Part shown: positions 1 through 8,482 of the stretch, piece by piece
Numbering within the stretch: the stretch's first letter is position 1
How the letters are laid out: every line of letters starts with the position of its first letter
Origin: an uncultured Alphaproteobacteria bacterium
GTDB taxonomy: Bacteria > Pseudomonadota > Alphaproteobacteria > Micropepsales > Micropepsaceae
NCBI GenBank assembly: GCA_903897605.1
Contig: CAIUCH010000057.1
Location: 62,001 to 126,000 of the forward strand
DNA: 64,000 nucleotides
Direction of reading: 5' to 3'
Made by a program: the position numbers and the translations under genes
Notes under the pieces: generated by a model
Databases searched by the model: none
The model's input: the letters and a program-made list of their open reading frames with translations, nothing else
Told to the model about the DNA's origin: nothing

Positions 1-1
1 C

Positions 2-346
2 CCCGATCTGGCGGTGAACGGGCAACAAACCCTGGGCGAAAATATCGCCGACAATGCGGGGATCGCCGCGTCGTACGATGCCTGGCGTGCCTCGCTGGGC
101 GGCAAACCCGCGCCGATGGATCAAGGCCTTACCGGCGATCAGCAATTTTTTCTGGCCTTCGGGCAGGAATGGACGGCCAAGACGCGCGAGGCGGCGCAGC
201 GCCAGCAGATCCTGGTGGATGTGCATGCGCCGGGTGAATTCCGCGCCCGGGAGGTGCGCAACATGGATAGCTGGTATTCGGCCTTCGACGTCAAGCCGGG
301 GCAGAAGCTCTATCTCGCGCCGGACGCCCGCGTTCATGTCTGGTAG
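2..346 (+). CDS. M13-family zinc metallopeptidase (C-terminal fragment)
   Basis: This is the last 114 codons of a gene that enters from the left edge; frame 2 is open from the first base. The visible piece has NGQQTLGENIADNAG, the typical M13 (neprilysin/PepO) segment just after the HExxH helix. In this family the Glu of the GENIAD stretch is the third zinc ligand. The tail has VRNMDSWYSAFDVKPGQKLY and ends in RVHVW, close to the canonical M13 ending, where the final Trp is conserved. The active-site helix itself lies outside the window. M13 members of this class are usually exported, but the signal region cannot be seen. It ends just before an alpha/beta hydrolase gene. Confidence 0.9.
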   Translation, partial: PDLAVNGQQTLGENIADNAGIAASYDAWRASLGGKPAPMDQGLTGDQQFFLAFGQEWTAKTREAAQRQQILVDVHAPGEFRAREVRNMDSWYSAFDVKPGQKLYLAPDARVHVW

Positions 347-356
347 GCGAGGGGCG

Positions 357-1127
357 ATGCCGCGGCGGAATGGAATAGCACTCGAGGAAAAAGGCCACGG
401 CACGCCCCTGGTGTTTCTGCACGGTCTTGGAATGGACCGGCGCATTTGGACGCCATTTATGGACGCGCTGGCCGGCGAATTTCGCTGCATAGCGGTGGAT
501 CTTCCCGGCCATGGAAATTCCGCCGATCTCGCGGCCACCGGTGATTATGAATTTCAGGCGGTGGCGGAACGCATTCACCACGCCTTGCGGCAATCCGATA
601 TCGCCGACCCTGTGATAATCGGCCATTCCATGGGCGCGGTGGTGGCCAGCTTCTACGCGGTCCGGTTTTCTGTTCGCGCCGTCGTCAATATCGATCAATT
701 CCTGGACATAAGGGCAACGGCGGGACTCTTTCAGGGAATGACCGATGTCTTGCGCGGCCCGGATTTTCCGGATCTCTGGCGCCGCGTCCGCGCTTCGTTC
801 GGGCTGGAGAAACTTCCGGTCGAGGCGCAACAGCTCGAGGAAAAAGTATCCAACCCGCGTCAGGCAATCGTGCTCTCCTATTGGGATGGACTTCTGACCA
901 CCGCGCCAGCCCAGTATCAGGACTATATCGACGACCATATCCGCGCGATCCGCGCGCCTTACACAGCGTTCCATGGGGTGCTGCCGACCCCCGACTATAA
1001 AACCTGGCTAGGCCAACGCATTCCACAGGCCGAGTGTATCGAAATAGGCGTGCCCTGCCATTTTCCACATTTTGTCGCGCCGCAGACCTTGATCTCCACG
1101 CTTCGGGACGCCGGGCGGCAGGCTTAA
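357..1127 (+). CDS. alpha/beta hydrolase
   Basis: A 256-residue alpha/beta-hydrolase-fold protein. Visible features are the oxyanion-side HGLGMDRR near residue 22, a VDLPGHGNS strand-loop near 48, the nucleophile elbow GHSMG with Ser about 91, and a late His in CHFPHFVAP that is the likely catalytic base. No signal peptide is seen, so it is probably cytoplasmic. I chose the ATG at 357 because GAGGGG lies just upstream. An in-frame ATG at 336 would overlap the end of the M13 peptidase, and the frame stays open further left only as a shadow. The substrate cannot be assigned; esterase, lactonase or dienelactone-type activity are all possible. The gene starts 10 bases after the peptidase stop, so co-transcription is likely. 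Confidence 0.85.
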   Translation: MPRRNGIALEEKGHGTPLVFLHGLGMDRRIWTPFMDALAGEFRCIAVDLPGHGNSADLAATGDYEFQAVAERIHHALRQSDIADPVIIGHSMGAVVASFYAVRFSVRAVVNIDQFLDIRATAGLFQGMTDVLRGPDFPDLWRRVRASFGLEKLPVEAQQLEEKVSNPRQAIVLSYWDGLLTTAPAQYQDYIDDHIRAIRAPYTAFHGVLPTPDYKTWLGQRIPQAECIEIGVPCHFPHFVAPQTLISTLRDAGRQA

Positions 1128-1491
1128 GTTTACGGCGACTACAGTCTGGTGGTGCGACGCAATCATACGCCAAGCAATGGGAGCGGTATCGCGCCAGGCG
1201 CTTCAACCGCAACAAGAAATGATCATTCGCGCTGTGCCGGTTGTAAATTTGACAACCATCCGCGTAATATCAGCAGGCTAATTGTCGGCATTGCAGTCGA
1301 GTCCGAATGCTCCTTATACTGACCAATTCCAAATTGCAGGACTTGGAAATTCTTTGGGAGCGCGGTCCTAAGTTTGTGCGTGGCGCCCGATACGACAGAC
1401 GGCAAATTTCAAATGCACAGGTTTTCAAGAGTGAGCAACGGGAAAATCGTTAGCCGAGCTGCCGATTGATCATACAAAATGGAGGGGTGCC
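1128..1491. other. intergenic region, no gene seen
   Basis: This 364-base stretch lies between the hydrolase and the retropepsin-like gene. It is richer in A and T after about 1230 and probably contains the promoter of the downstream gene. A 60-codon minus-strand frame at 1223-1405 has no convincing ribosome site or family resemblance. I see no RNA gene or strong hairpin. Confidence 0.5.
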
Positions 1492-2559
1492 ATGTTTAAG
1501 CAAATGCTTGCCACGTTCGGAGTGATGTTGGGGTTGAATGCCACTGCGGCGGCGCAGACCTGTCCATTGCCCGCGGTTGCCGACACGGTCGAGATGAATC
1601 AGCTTACCGGAAGCGACCTGATGACGGTGCCGGTGCAAATCAACGGCAAGCCCAAGCAATTCCTATTGGATCTCAGCACAAACCCGACGGAAGTCTCGCA
1701 AGCGGCGGTGACCGAGCTGGGCCTGCCCGAAAGCACGCGCGGCAATGAATCCATCCAATTGAATCCCGGGGCACCCCCAGCTGGCGACTCTTTTAAAAGC
1801 ATGAATCAGGGACAGACGATCTCGGCCTCCGTCTACGATGCCAGAAATGGTGGCGGCGGCCGCGATGCCTTGCGGACGCGGGTTCGCATCGACGCGTTCA
1901 CCCTGGGAAGCGCCACGGGCAACACCATCCAGTTTCTGGTCGCAAAGGACGCAGATATGGGAAAATCAAAACCATATGACGGACTTCTGACCAACGGTTT
2001 CTTCAAACAATATGATGTCGAGCTGGATTTCGGTGGGAAGAAGATCACCTATCTTACCGCGACCAGCTGCGCCGACCCGGGCCAAGTCGTGTTCTGGTCC
2101 CATTCGGCCATTGCGATGATCCCCATGACGATTTCGGATGGCAGAGCGGAAGTGCAGGTAACAATCGAAGGGCATTCCATCAATGCCGTGATTGACACAA
2201 GCTCTGCGCACTCGGTCATGCGCCGCGACATTGCCGAACGAACCTTCGGCCTCAAGGCGGATACGCCGGAGATGATGCCCGACGGCGATCGCAAGGATGG
2301 AATTGGCCAGCAGATCTACAGTCATACCTTCCCGCAGATTTCCCTCGCGGGCGTCACGGCGAACAATGTTCCGGCGGCGATCCAGACCAACAGCATGATC
2401 CACAACATGCACAGGGAGCCGGTCCTGGGAAGCCGCGCGACATTCAACACTGCCGATCCCCGGATACCCGACCTCACATTGGGCATGGATGTACTGCATC
2501 AGCTTCATCTGTACGTCGCCTTTGACCAGAAAACGCTGTATGTGACCGCGGCCAAATAG
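1492..2559 (+). CDS. exported retropepsin-like aspartyl protease-fold protein
   Basis: A 355-residue protein with an N-terminal signal peptide (hydrophobic run at residues 5-20 ending AAA-Q). Two lobes resemble the bacterial retropepsin-like/aspartyl-protease superfamily. Lobe 1 has a degenerate active-site strand LLDLSTN (Asp 60) and a DGLL...FFKQYDVELDF segment. Lobe 2 has VIDTSSAHS (Asp 235) and ends in LTLGMDVLHQLHLYVAFD, the conserved Leu-Gly-Met/Asp-Leu-Leu strand of this fold. Each lobe of a true pepsin-like enzyme carries D-T/S-G; here the Gly is Ser or Thr in both, so activity is uncertain. The start is well supported by GGAGGGG six bases upstream of ATG. It is preceded by a long gap, so it is probably transcribed alone. 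Likely periplasmic. Confidence 0.75.
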   Translation: MFKQMLATFGVMLGLNATAAAQTCPLPAVADTVEMNQLTGSDLMTVPVQINGKPKQFLLDLSTNPTEVSQAAVTELGLPESTRGNESIQLNPGAPPAGDSFKSMNQGQTISASVYDARNGGGGRDALRTRVRIDAFTLGSATGNTIQFLVAKDADMGKSKPYDGLLTNGFFKQYDVELDFGGKKITYLTATSCADPGQVVFWSHSAIAMIPMTISDGRAEVQVTIEGHSINAVIDTSSAHSVMRRDIAERTFGLKADTPEMMPDGDRKDGIGQQIYSHTFPQISLAGVTANNVPAAIQTNSMIHNMHREPVLGSRATFNTADPRIPDLTLGMDVLHQLHLYVAFDQKTLYVTAAK

Positions 2560-2819
2560 ATCCGGCGGTCCGGTGGTCGTCGCAGGGGTTGGAGCGGCAA
2601 AATTGCCGACTTTGGCGGTTGGAAAAATTCGGACAGCGCCGACTCGTAGGTCCAGGCTTCCCGGTCGACGCCGCGACCTCCCCGCGCAACCCGCTGGCAT
2701 CAAATGACGCATTCCACTAACGTTGGCGGTGGACCGGCAGGTTCAGGCTGTCCAGCAGTTTTGCGCAATTGGCGCGGTAGGGTAAAATCTCGTTATCTCG
2801 GGGCCGGAAATTCAACAAC

Positions 2820-4544
2820 ATGACTCAGCCTAAATCTTTGCCACATGGCGGCTTCGAGCCCGATGTCGTGATCGTGGGATCGGGTGCCGCTGGCGGCATG
2901 GCGGCCTATGCGCTCACTCGGGCGGGGATAAAGACGCTGGTGCTCGAAGCAGGGCGCGATTACGACCCGGTGTCGGAATCGGCGATGCTCAAATGGAATC
3001 ACGAGGCGCCGCTGCGCGCGATTTCCACGCCGGACAAGCAGTTCGGCTACTATGACGCCACGGCGGGTGGTGGCTGGGAGGTGCCCGGCGAGCCCTATGT
3101 CAACGCGCCGGGAACGACCTTCCGCTGGTGGCGGTCGCGCATGCTGGGCGGACGCACCAATCATTGGGGACGGCACGTGCCGCGCTTCGGCCCCTATGAC
3201 TTCAAGGGCAAGAGCCGCGACGGATTCGGGGCGGATTGGCCGATATCCTATGAAGACGTCGCACCCTATTATGACCGCACCGAAAAACTGATCGGCGTGT
3301 CCGGCGCCAATAGTGGGTTGGAGAACCATCCCGATTCATCGCCCGGCGTGCTGCAACCACCGTCCAAGCCGCGCGTGTCGGAGCTTATGATTCAGGCCGC
3401 AGCGGCGGACCTCGGCATTCCCTGCGTTCCGTCGCACTACGCCATCCTGACCCGCGCCATCGAACATCGCCACGCGCCGCGACAGGCTTGCTTCTATGCG
3501 ACGCCCTGCGGACGCGGCTGTGCGATCGGCGCTGCTTTCCAGACCACGACCTCGCTGTTGCCGATGGCGTTGGGCACCGGAAAGCTGCGCATCGTCACCA
3601 ATGCGATGGTTTCCCGGGTCGTGACTGACGCGCGCGGCCGGGCAAAAGGTGTCGAATATTTCGACCGGACCACTGGCTCCACGCATTTCACGGCGGCGCG
3701 TGTGGTGGTGCTTGCGGCGAGTGCCTGCGAGAGCGCCAAGATACTTTTCAATTCGCACACTGCGCAGTCGCCGCAAGGCCTCGCCAATTCGAGCGGGCAG
3801 ATTGGCCGCAGCCTGATGGATTCCACCGGCACCGACATCTTCGGCCATATTCCGGCCCTGGAGGGGCGCCCGCGCTACAATGAGGACGGCAAGGACAATG
3901 CGCATCTTTACATCCCATTCTGGCTCTACAAGGAACAGGCGGCGGGCAAGCTCGATTTCCCCCGTGCCTATCACTATGAGATCGGCGGCCGCTTCGAAAT
4001 GCCCGGGGCGCGTTTTGGGCTGGCCGGCGCGGAAGACGGCTATGGCCTGTCGCTGAAGCAAGACGCGCGGCGCTATTACGGCGCCCAGGTTTCGTTCAGC
4101 GTGCGCGGCGAGATGGTTCCCAATGCCGATTCCTATTGCGAGCTCGACCCCGACGCAAAGGACAAATACGGCCTGCCCGTGTTGCGCTTCCATTGGAAAT
4201 GGTCGGATCACGAGTATCGCCAGATCGCGCATGGCGTTAAGACGGCGAAACAGATTATAGAGCGAATGGGCGGGCGGGTTCTGACGCCCGAGATGCCGCC
4301 GGAGCAAGCAATCCAAAGTGGCGGAGAGATCATCCATGAGGTGGGCACCACCCGCATGGGAAGCAGCGCGGCCGATTCCGTCACCGACGGCTTCGGCAAG
4401 ACCTGGGACATCGACAATCTCGTCATCGTCGATGGCGGCGTATTTCCCTCCAACGCGCACAAAAATCCTACTTTGACGATCATGGCGCTGGCCTGGCGCA
4501 GCATGGATCATTTGGCCTCGCGGATGCGCAAGGGGGAGATATGA
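2820..4544 (+). CDS. GMC-family FAD-dependent sugar/gluconate dehydrogenase, large subunit
   Basis: A 574-residue GMC oxidoreductase. The Rossmann FAD motif VIVGSGAAGGMAAYAL is at residues 17-32, followed by LVLEAGRDYD. The second signature GGRTNHWGRHVPRF lies near 115. The C-terminal FAD/active-site block has HEVGTTRMG near 504 and VDGGVFPSNAHKNPTLTIMA, carrying the His and Asn pair typical of GMC catalysis. The length and the partner gene match the large subunit of periplasmic gluconate 2-dehydrogenase, glucose 3-dehydrogenase and related enzymes. It has no signal peptide and is probably exported by hitch-hiking with the Tat-signalled small subunit, whose start overlaps its stop by 4 bases (ATGA). 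No cytochrome c subunit is present in the window. The adjacent genes suggest oxidation of a glycoside at C3, but this is inference. Confidence 0.9.
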   Translation: MTQPKSLPHGGFEPDVVIVGSGAAGGMAAYALTRAGIKTLVLEAGRDYDPVSESAMLKWNHEAPLRAISTPDKQFGYYDATAGGGWEVPGEPYVNAPGTTFRWWRSRMLGGRTNHWGRHVPRFGPYDFKGKSRDGFGADWPISYEDVAPYYDRTEKLIGVSGANSGLENHPDSSPGVLQPPSKPRVSELMIQAAAADLGIPCVPSHYAILTRAIEHRHAPRQACFYATPCGRGCAIGAAFQTTTSLLPMALGTGKLRIVTNAMVSRVVTDARGRAKGVEYFDRTTGSTHFTAARVVVLAASACESAKILFNSHTAQSPQGLANSSGQIGRSLMDSTGTDIFGHIPALEGRPRYNEDGKDNAHLYIPFWLYKEQAAGKLDFPRAYHYEIGGRFEMPGARFGLAGAEDGYGLSLKQDARRYYGAQVSFSVRGEMVPNADSYCELDPDAKDKYGLPVLRFHWKWSDHEYRQIAHGVKTAKQIIERMGGRVLTPEMPPEQAIQSGGEIIHEVGTTRMGSSAADSVTDGFGKTWDIDNLVIVDGGVFPSNAHKNPTLTIMALAWRSMDHLASRMRKGEI

Positions 4545-5230
4545 CGGAGATTTCCCGGCGCGTGACCCTGGCTTGGATCGCGGCGGCGTCCGCAAGCGCC
4601 TTCGCGGCGGGGCCAAGCAAAGCGGCACAGAACGGTTCACCCAGTCCCTGGAACGATGCGGCGGTCCCGCCGATCACCGTGCCCGGATATGGTCACGACC
4701 CCGACCTCAAGGCGGCAGCGGTTCCATGGCCGCTGACCTTGAACCCGCATCAGCGTGCGATCCTGCGCCTCGCCGCCGACCTGATGCTGCCGGCCGACGC
4801 GCGGTCCCCCTCGGGCGGATCGCTCCCGCTGGACGCTTTCCTGGACGAGTGGATCAGCGCGCCCTATCCGCAGCAACAGCAGGACAGGGCTCTCATCGTG
4901 CCGGGTCTCGCCTGGCTGGATGAAGAGGCCGGACGGCGTCTCGGTCTGGATTTTGTTTCCGCCAGCGACGCGCAGCGCCGTGCGGTGTTCGATACCGTCG
5001 CGTTCCGGGACAAGGTGCTGCCGGGCTATGAACAGCCGGCGCAATTCTTCGCCCGGCTGCGCGGACTTATGCTGGCCGGCTTCTACACCCTGCCTGAAGG
5101 CATCGCCGACATTGGCTATCTGGGCAACACGCCGCTATCCGGCGACTATCCGGGCCCGACGCCGGAGGCGATGGCGAATTTGAATGCCAGCCTGATCAAG
5201 CTGGGGCTTAAGCCGTTCAGCCCGGGTTGA
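4541..5230 (+). CDS. gluconate 2-dehydrogenase subunit 3-like protein (Tat-exported small subunit)
   Basis: A 229-residue protein of the gluconate_2-dh3 family, the small partner of GMC dehydrogenases. It begins TEISRRVTLAWIAAASASAF, a twin-arginine signal. The mature part has the family features LNPHQRAILRLAADLMLPAD, LPLDAFLDEW, and a C-terminal GFYTLPEGIADIGYLGN followed by YPGPTPEAM. In the family this subunit helps fold and export the flavoprotein across the inner membrane. ATGA overlap with the large subunit shows translational coupling. The 3' end overlaps the convergent DUF1080 gene by 14 bases, so the two operons meet tail to tail without a separate terminator region. Confidence 0.88.
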   Translation: MTEISRRVTLAWIAAASASAFAAGPSKAAQNGSPSPWNDAAVPPITVPGYGHDPDLKAAAVPWPLTLNPHQRAILRLAADLMLPADARSPSGGSLPLDAFLDEWISAPYPQQQQDRALIVPGLAWLDEEAGRRLGLDFVSASDAQRRAVFDTVAFRDKVLPGYEQPAQFFARLRGLMLAGFYTLPEGIADIGYLGNTPLSGDYPGPTPEAMANLNASLIKLGLKPFSPG

Positions 5231-6092
5231 GGCGCCTTACCCAGATATTGCGGAACGACACATGGCTATCGGGATTGCCGTGATCCTGCAGCCCTAGCGG
5301 CAGTTCCGCCGGATGCGGCTCGTAATGCCCCACCGCGTTATGCACCGTCGCGCCGATCAGCACCGTGTTGTCCTGCACCAGCACGCCGTTGTGAATTACG
5401 GTCATGCGCGCGGGCGCCGCAACTGCGCCACCGGAAAAATGCGGCGGGTGGAACACGATGTCATAGCATTGCCAGACACCGGCCGGACGCGAAGCGTTCA
5501 CCAGCGGCGGCGACTGACTATAGATGGCGCCGGCCGCCCCATCCGGATAGGTCTGCGTCTTGTAGGAATCCAGAATCTGGAGCTCATACAGCCCCATCAG
5601 AAACACGCCGCTGTTGCCGCGATATTGCGGGTTCAGCGGCGGCTTCGGTTGCAGCGGCGTCTTCCACTCCACATGGACCTGGACATCGCCATAAGATTGT
5701 TTGGTCTGGAGAAAGTTATAAACCCGCGCGCCGGTGGTCAGCACGCCATCCTTCAATGTCCATTCGCTGAAATGATCGCCGGTCCATTTGTCCAAATTCT
5801 TGCCGTCGAACAGAACTTCCGCATCGGCGGGGGGAGGTGCGGAACAGGCCTTGCCGGTTTCGACAGGAACCGGCTGGGGACGGCGGATGTCATCGGCCCG
5901 CCAGTTGGAGTTTGGCATCTTCGGCCCCGCCAAGGTGAGTTTGGCGAGTTCGGGATCGGCCAGCCACGGCGCCCAATCGGGATGCTGCGCCATAATGTGT
6001 TGCAGCTCGGCCGGATCGACCGCGTCCTGGGCAAATGCCGGCACGGCCAAACAGCATATGGCGGCGAGCGCGAACGGAACGGTACTTTTCAT
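5217..6092 (-). CDS. exported DUF1080 (3-keto-disaccharide hydrolase-type) protein
   Basis: A 291-residue exported protein. The start at 6092 is fixed by GTTGGAGGA upstream and by the signal peptide MKSTVPFALAAICCLAVPAF; an open frame continues upstream but lacks these. The mature protein has the DUF1080 concanavalin-like fold: AEVLFDGKNLDKW near residue 115, YGDVQVHVEWKTP, GNSGVFLMGLYELQILDSY, IYSQSPPLVNASRPAGVWQ, NGVLVQDN and the terminal VSFRNIWVRRL. Some DUF1080 enzymes hydrolyse 3-keto-glycosides. The placement beside a GMC sugar dehydrogenase and isomerase-like genes fits that role. It is the last gene of a minus-strand operon that begins at 10604. A second member lies at 49719-50492. 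Confidence 0.85.
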   Translation of the reverse strand: MKSTVPFALAAICCLAVPAFAQDAVDPAELQHIMAQHPDWAPWLADPELAKLTLAGPKMPNSNWRADDIRRPQPVPVETGKACSAPPPADAEVLFDGKNLDKWTGDHFSEWTLKDGVLTTGARVYNFLQTKQSYGDVQVHVEWKTPLQPKPPLNPQYRGNSGVFLMGLYELQILDSYKTQTYPDGAAGAIYSQSPPLVNASRPAGVWQCYDIVFHPPHFSGGAVAAPARMTVIHNGVLVQDNTVLIGATVHNAVGHYEPHPAELPLGLQDHGNPDSHVSFRNIWVRRLNPG

Positions 6093-6129
6093 GAAATCCT
6101 CCAACAATTTGTGAAACGCGCGACGATGC

Positions 6130-7011
6130 TCACGACAGCGCGTGCAGATAGTCATAGTCCGCCTTCGCCGCCGCCAGCGCCGGCATCTCAACGAAAGGCG
6201 GCTCCTGCTCGACGAAATAATGCTGGACGCCGGCCCGCTGTGCCGCGGCGAAGACAGGTTTATAGTCGATGAAGCCGCGCCCGAGTTCGGCGCCCTGATG
6301 GCCTTCGGTGGTGGTGCTGGGCCGCGCGGTGGCGGCGGCAAAATCCTTGATGTGCAGCAAGCGGACGCGGCCGGGGTGCTGGCGCATATAGACGACGGGG
6401 TCGTGGCCGCCCAGAACCATCCAGCCGCAATCGATCTCCAGCTTCACCATGTCCTTGTCGGTCTGCTTCAGCAGCAGGTCGAACACCATTTGCCCATCGG
6501 CGAATTTCTTGAACTCGAAATCGTGATTGTGATAGGCGAACTGAAGGCCCGCCTTCGCCGCCGCCGCGCCGATACGGTTCATTTCCCCGGTCATCGCGTC
6601 GAATTCGGCCCGGTCACCGGGCCCGGATATATTGGCGCTATTCTTACCCGTCTTGCTGTTGGTCATGGTGGAGGCGACGGCGTAACGGGCGCCCAGCACA
6701 TGGGCGCTATCGAATTGCTGCCGCCAATCGCCATCGGCCAGTGGCAGATGGCAACTGACGCATTTCAGGCCTGCATCGTCCAACCGCTTGCGGAATTCGG
6801 CAGCGGACAGGCCAACGAAGCCAGCGGTCTCGACTTCGCGATAGCCGATGTCGTGAATTTTCTTCAGAGTGCCGGTCAGGTCTGTCTTCAACTCGGCACC
6901 CACCGTGTAGAGTTGGAGTCCGATGGGAAGGCCCAGCGGATTGCCGCGCGCCGGCAATGCCAAGGCTGCGGCAAGTCCAACGGACGCGGTCAGAAATGTT
7001 CGCCTTATCAT
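6130..7011 (-). CDS. Tat-exported sugar phosphate isomerase/epimerase-like TIM-barrel protein
   Basis: A 293-residue xylose-isomerase-like TIM barrel (AP-endonuclease 2 superfamily). I chose 7011 over 7029 because MIRRTFLTASVGLAAALALP is a Tat signal and AGGGAG lies just upstream of this ATG. The barrel starts with PIGLQLYTVG and includes CHLPLADGD, FAYHNHDFEF, VKLEIDCGWM and LLHIKDF, carrying His, Glu and Asp residues placed like the divalent-metal ligands of the family, and closes with HYFVEQEPPF. Periplasmic members of this family occur beside DUF1080 and Gfo/Idh/MocA genes and can act as lyases or epimerases on oxidised sugars. It lies 38 bases upstream of the DUF1080 gene, in the same operon. 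The exact reaction is unknown. Confidence 0.85.
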   Translation of the reverse strand: MIRRTFLTASVGLAAALALPARGNPLGLPIGLQLYTVGAELKTDLTGTLKKIHDIGYREVETAGFVGLSAAEFRKRLDDAGLKCVSCHLPLADGDWRQQFDSAHVLGARYAVASTMTNSKTGKNSANISGPGDRAEFDAMTGEMNRIGAAAAKAGLQFAYHNHDFEFKKFADGQMVFDLLLKQTDKDMVKLEIDCGWMVLGGHDPVVYMRQHPGRVRLLHIKDFAAATARPSTTTEGHQGAELGRGFIDYKPVFAAAQRAGVQHYFVEQEPPFVEMPALAAAKADYDYLHALS

Positions 7012-7050
7012 GTCAATCTCCCTGCTCATTGGGCCAAACCGTGACCGGCT

Positions 7051-8343
7051 TCATTTTTTGCGCAGACGATCCGCCAGGGCAATTCCCGTGAAGATGAAGA
7101 TCAGTGCCAGTGGGATCAGCGCCGCGGTGCGAAACGATGCCGCGGCGGCGGCGGTCAGAATATTGGTCATTTGCGCGCCTTGGGCATGCGCCGCCAGGGC
7201 AGCGTCCCCGCCCGCCGCCGCAAGCCGGGCGCGGTCATAGACGCCGCCCAGAATGGGCAGCACCACATAAGTCGAGGCGGCGCCCGCCGAACCCATCAGG
7301 CCGAATACCATGGTGCCGCTGCGCGGATAGCGTTCGGCGACCGTCGCCAGCATGGTCGGCCAGAAATAGCAGACGCCAAAGCCCCACCCGGTCGCCGCGA
7401 TCAGGGCGCTGGCCGGATCGTGCGCCGCGCCCAGCGCGAACAAGCCGGCGGTGGCGAACGCGGCCGAGAACACCAGGAGCCCGACATTGGACAGGCGCTT
7501 GACCAGCGGTCCCGCGAAATGGCGCATTACGAACATCAGCCCGCTGACATAGGCCAAAAGCAGAATGCCGCGCATGCCGACGATCTGGCTAAGCGCCACA
7601 TCCACCCACTGTCCCGGCGCGAATTCGGTGGTGGCGGTGAACATCATCAGCACCACCCATAGGAAGATGGTGGGCTGGCGGAAGGTGGCGCGCAGCATCT
7701 CGCCAGTGGACACCGGCGCATCGGTGGAGCGGCTGACATCGGGCAAGCGCTCGCCCGCCGTCAGCGCGGCGAACAGGACCGCCAGCACTGCCAGCACCAG
7801 CAACTCCCAGCGCCACGGCACTCCGGCGCCGTCGATGGCAAGGCCGAGCAGCGCCCCCCCGACCACGCCGGCCGGATACCAGGCATGCAGGATGCTGAGG
7901 CGATGCACGCGATCCTCGGGGTAAAGCGCACTGGTGAGCGGATTGATGACAGTCTCGACCAGGCCCCAGCCGATCCCCTGCACCAGCATACCGATCAGCA
8001 GCCCATGATAGGGGGAGATGCCCAGCGATCCGGCGCCAGAGACCAGCGCCAGACCGGCGATGAGGAACGCGGCGGCGGCAATCAGGGCGCGGCGAAAACC
8101 GACTGCCGCCAGCACTGAACTCACCAGCAACAGGGTGATGGCAAATCCGGCGAAGGCGGCGCCCAGCACCGTGCCCAGCATCGCGCCGGCATGCACGGGG
8201 TCGATGGGATCGAGAAATTCGGCCTGCATATGCACGGCGGTCACCGCCCGCACCGATACCGCCGCCCCCGCGGTGAACAGAGCCGCCAGCGCCAGCACGA
8301 ATATGCGCCCGCGGCGCAGCCCATCCGCTCCGGTTGTCGACAT
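7051..8343 (-). CDS. MFS transporter, sugar/fucose-permease-like
   Basis: A 430-residue major facilitator with about 12 hydrophobic segments. The N-terminal half shows RAVTAVHMQAEFLD, GTVLGAAFAGFAITLLLVS and VQGIGWGLVETVINPL; the last resembles the FucP-like branch, where a helix 4 Glu is functional. The C-terminal half includes GWGFGVCYFWPTMLATVAER and GLMGSAGAAST. The ATG at 8343 has AGGGGG nine bases upstream. It sits between the Gfo/Idh/MocA gene and the Tat-exported TIM-barrel gene, so it probably imports the mono- or oxidised sugar produced outside the inner membrane. The substrate is inferred from context only. Confidence 0.85.
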   Translation of the reverse strand: MSTTGADGLRRGRIFVLALAALFTAGAAVSVRAVTAVHMQAEFLDPIDPVHAGAMLGTVLGAAFAGFAITLLLVSSVLAAVGFRRALIAAAAFLIAGLALVSGAGSLGISPYHGLLIGMLVQGIGWGLVETVINPLTSALYPEDRVHRLSILHAWYPAGVVGGALLGLAIDGAGVPWRWELLVLAVLAVLFAALTAGERLPDVSRSTDAPVSTGEMLRATFRQPTIFLWVVLMMFTATTEFAPGQWVDVALSQIVGMRGILLLAYVSGLMFVMRHFAGPLVKRLSNVGLLVFSAAFATAGLFALGAAHDPASALIAATGWGFGVCYFWPTMLATVAERYPRSGTMVFGLMGSAGAASTYVVLPILGGVYDRARLAAAGGDAALAAHAQGAQMTNILTAAAAASFRTAALIPLALIFIFTGIALADRLRKK

Positions 8344-8482
8344 CTGTCATTCCCCCTGGTGCATTGCACAACGCAATGATTGCGATGCTCGCCCGATCAT
8401 TGTTCCAGCGACGGTATCAGAACTCTCCTGGCAATGTCGGCAACAAAAGCGGGGGGACAGCGCACCCGGCCCCGATCGCCGA

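Noticed and set aside
1223-1405. 60-codon minus-strand ORF in the first intergenic region
   Set aside because: No ribosome site, no family resemblance, and its composition resembles non-coding spacer.
3336-4640. 434-codon minus-strand ORF opposite the GMC gene
   Set aside because: Antisense shadow of a GC-rich coding sequence; no recognisable domain, while the plus-strand GMC motifs are complete.
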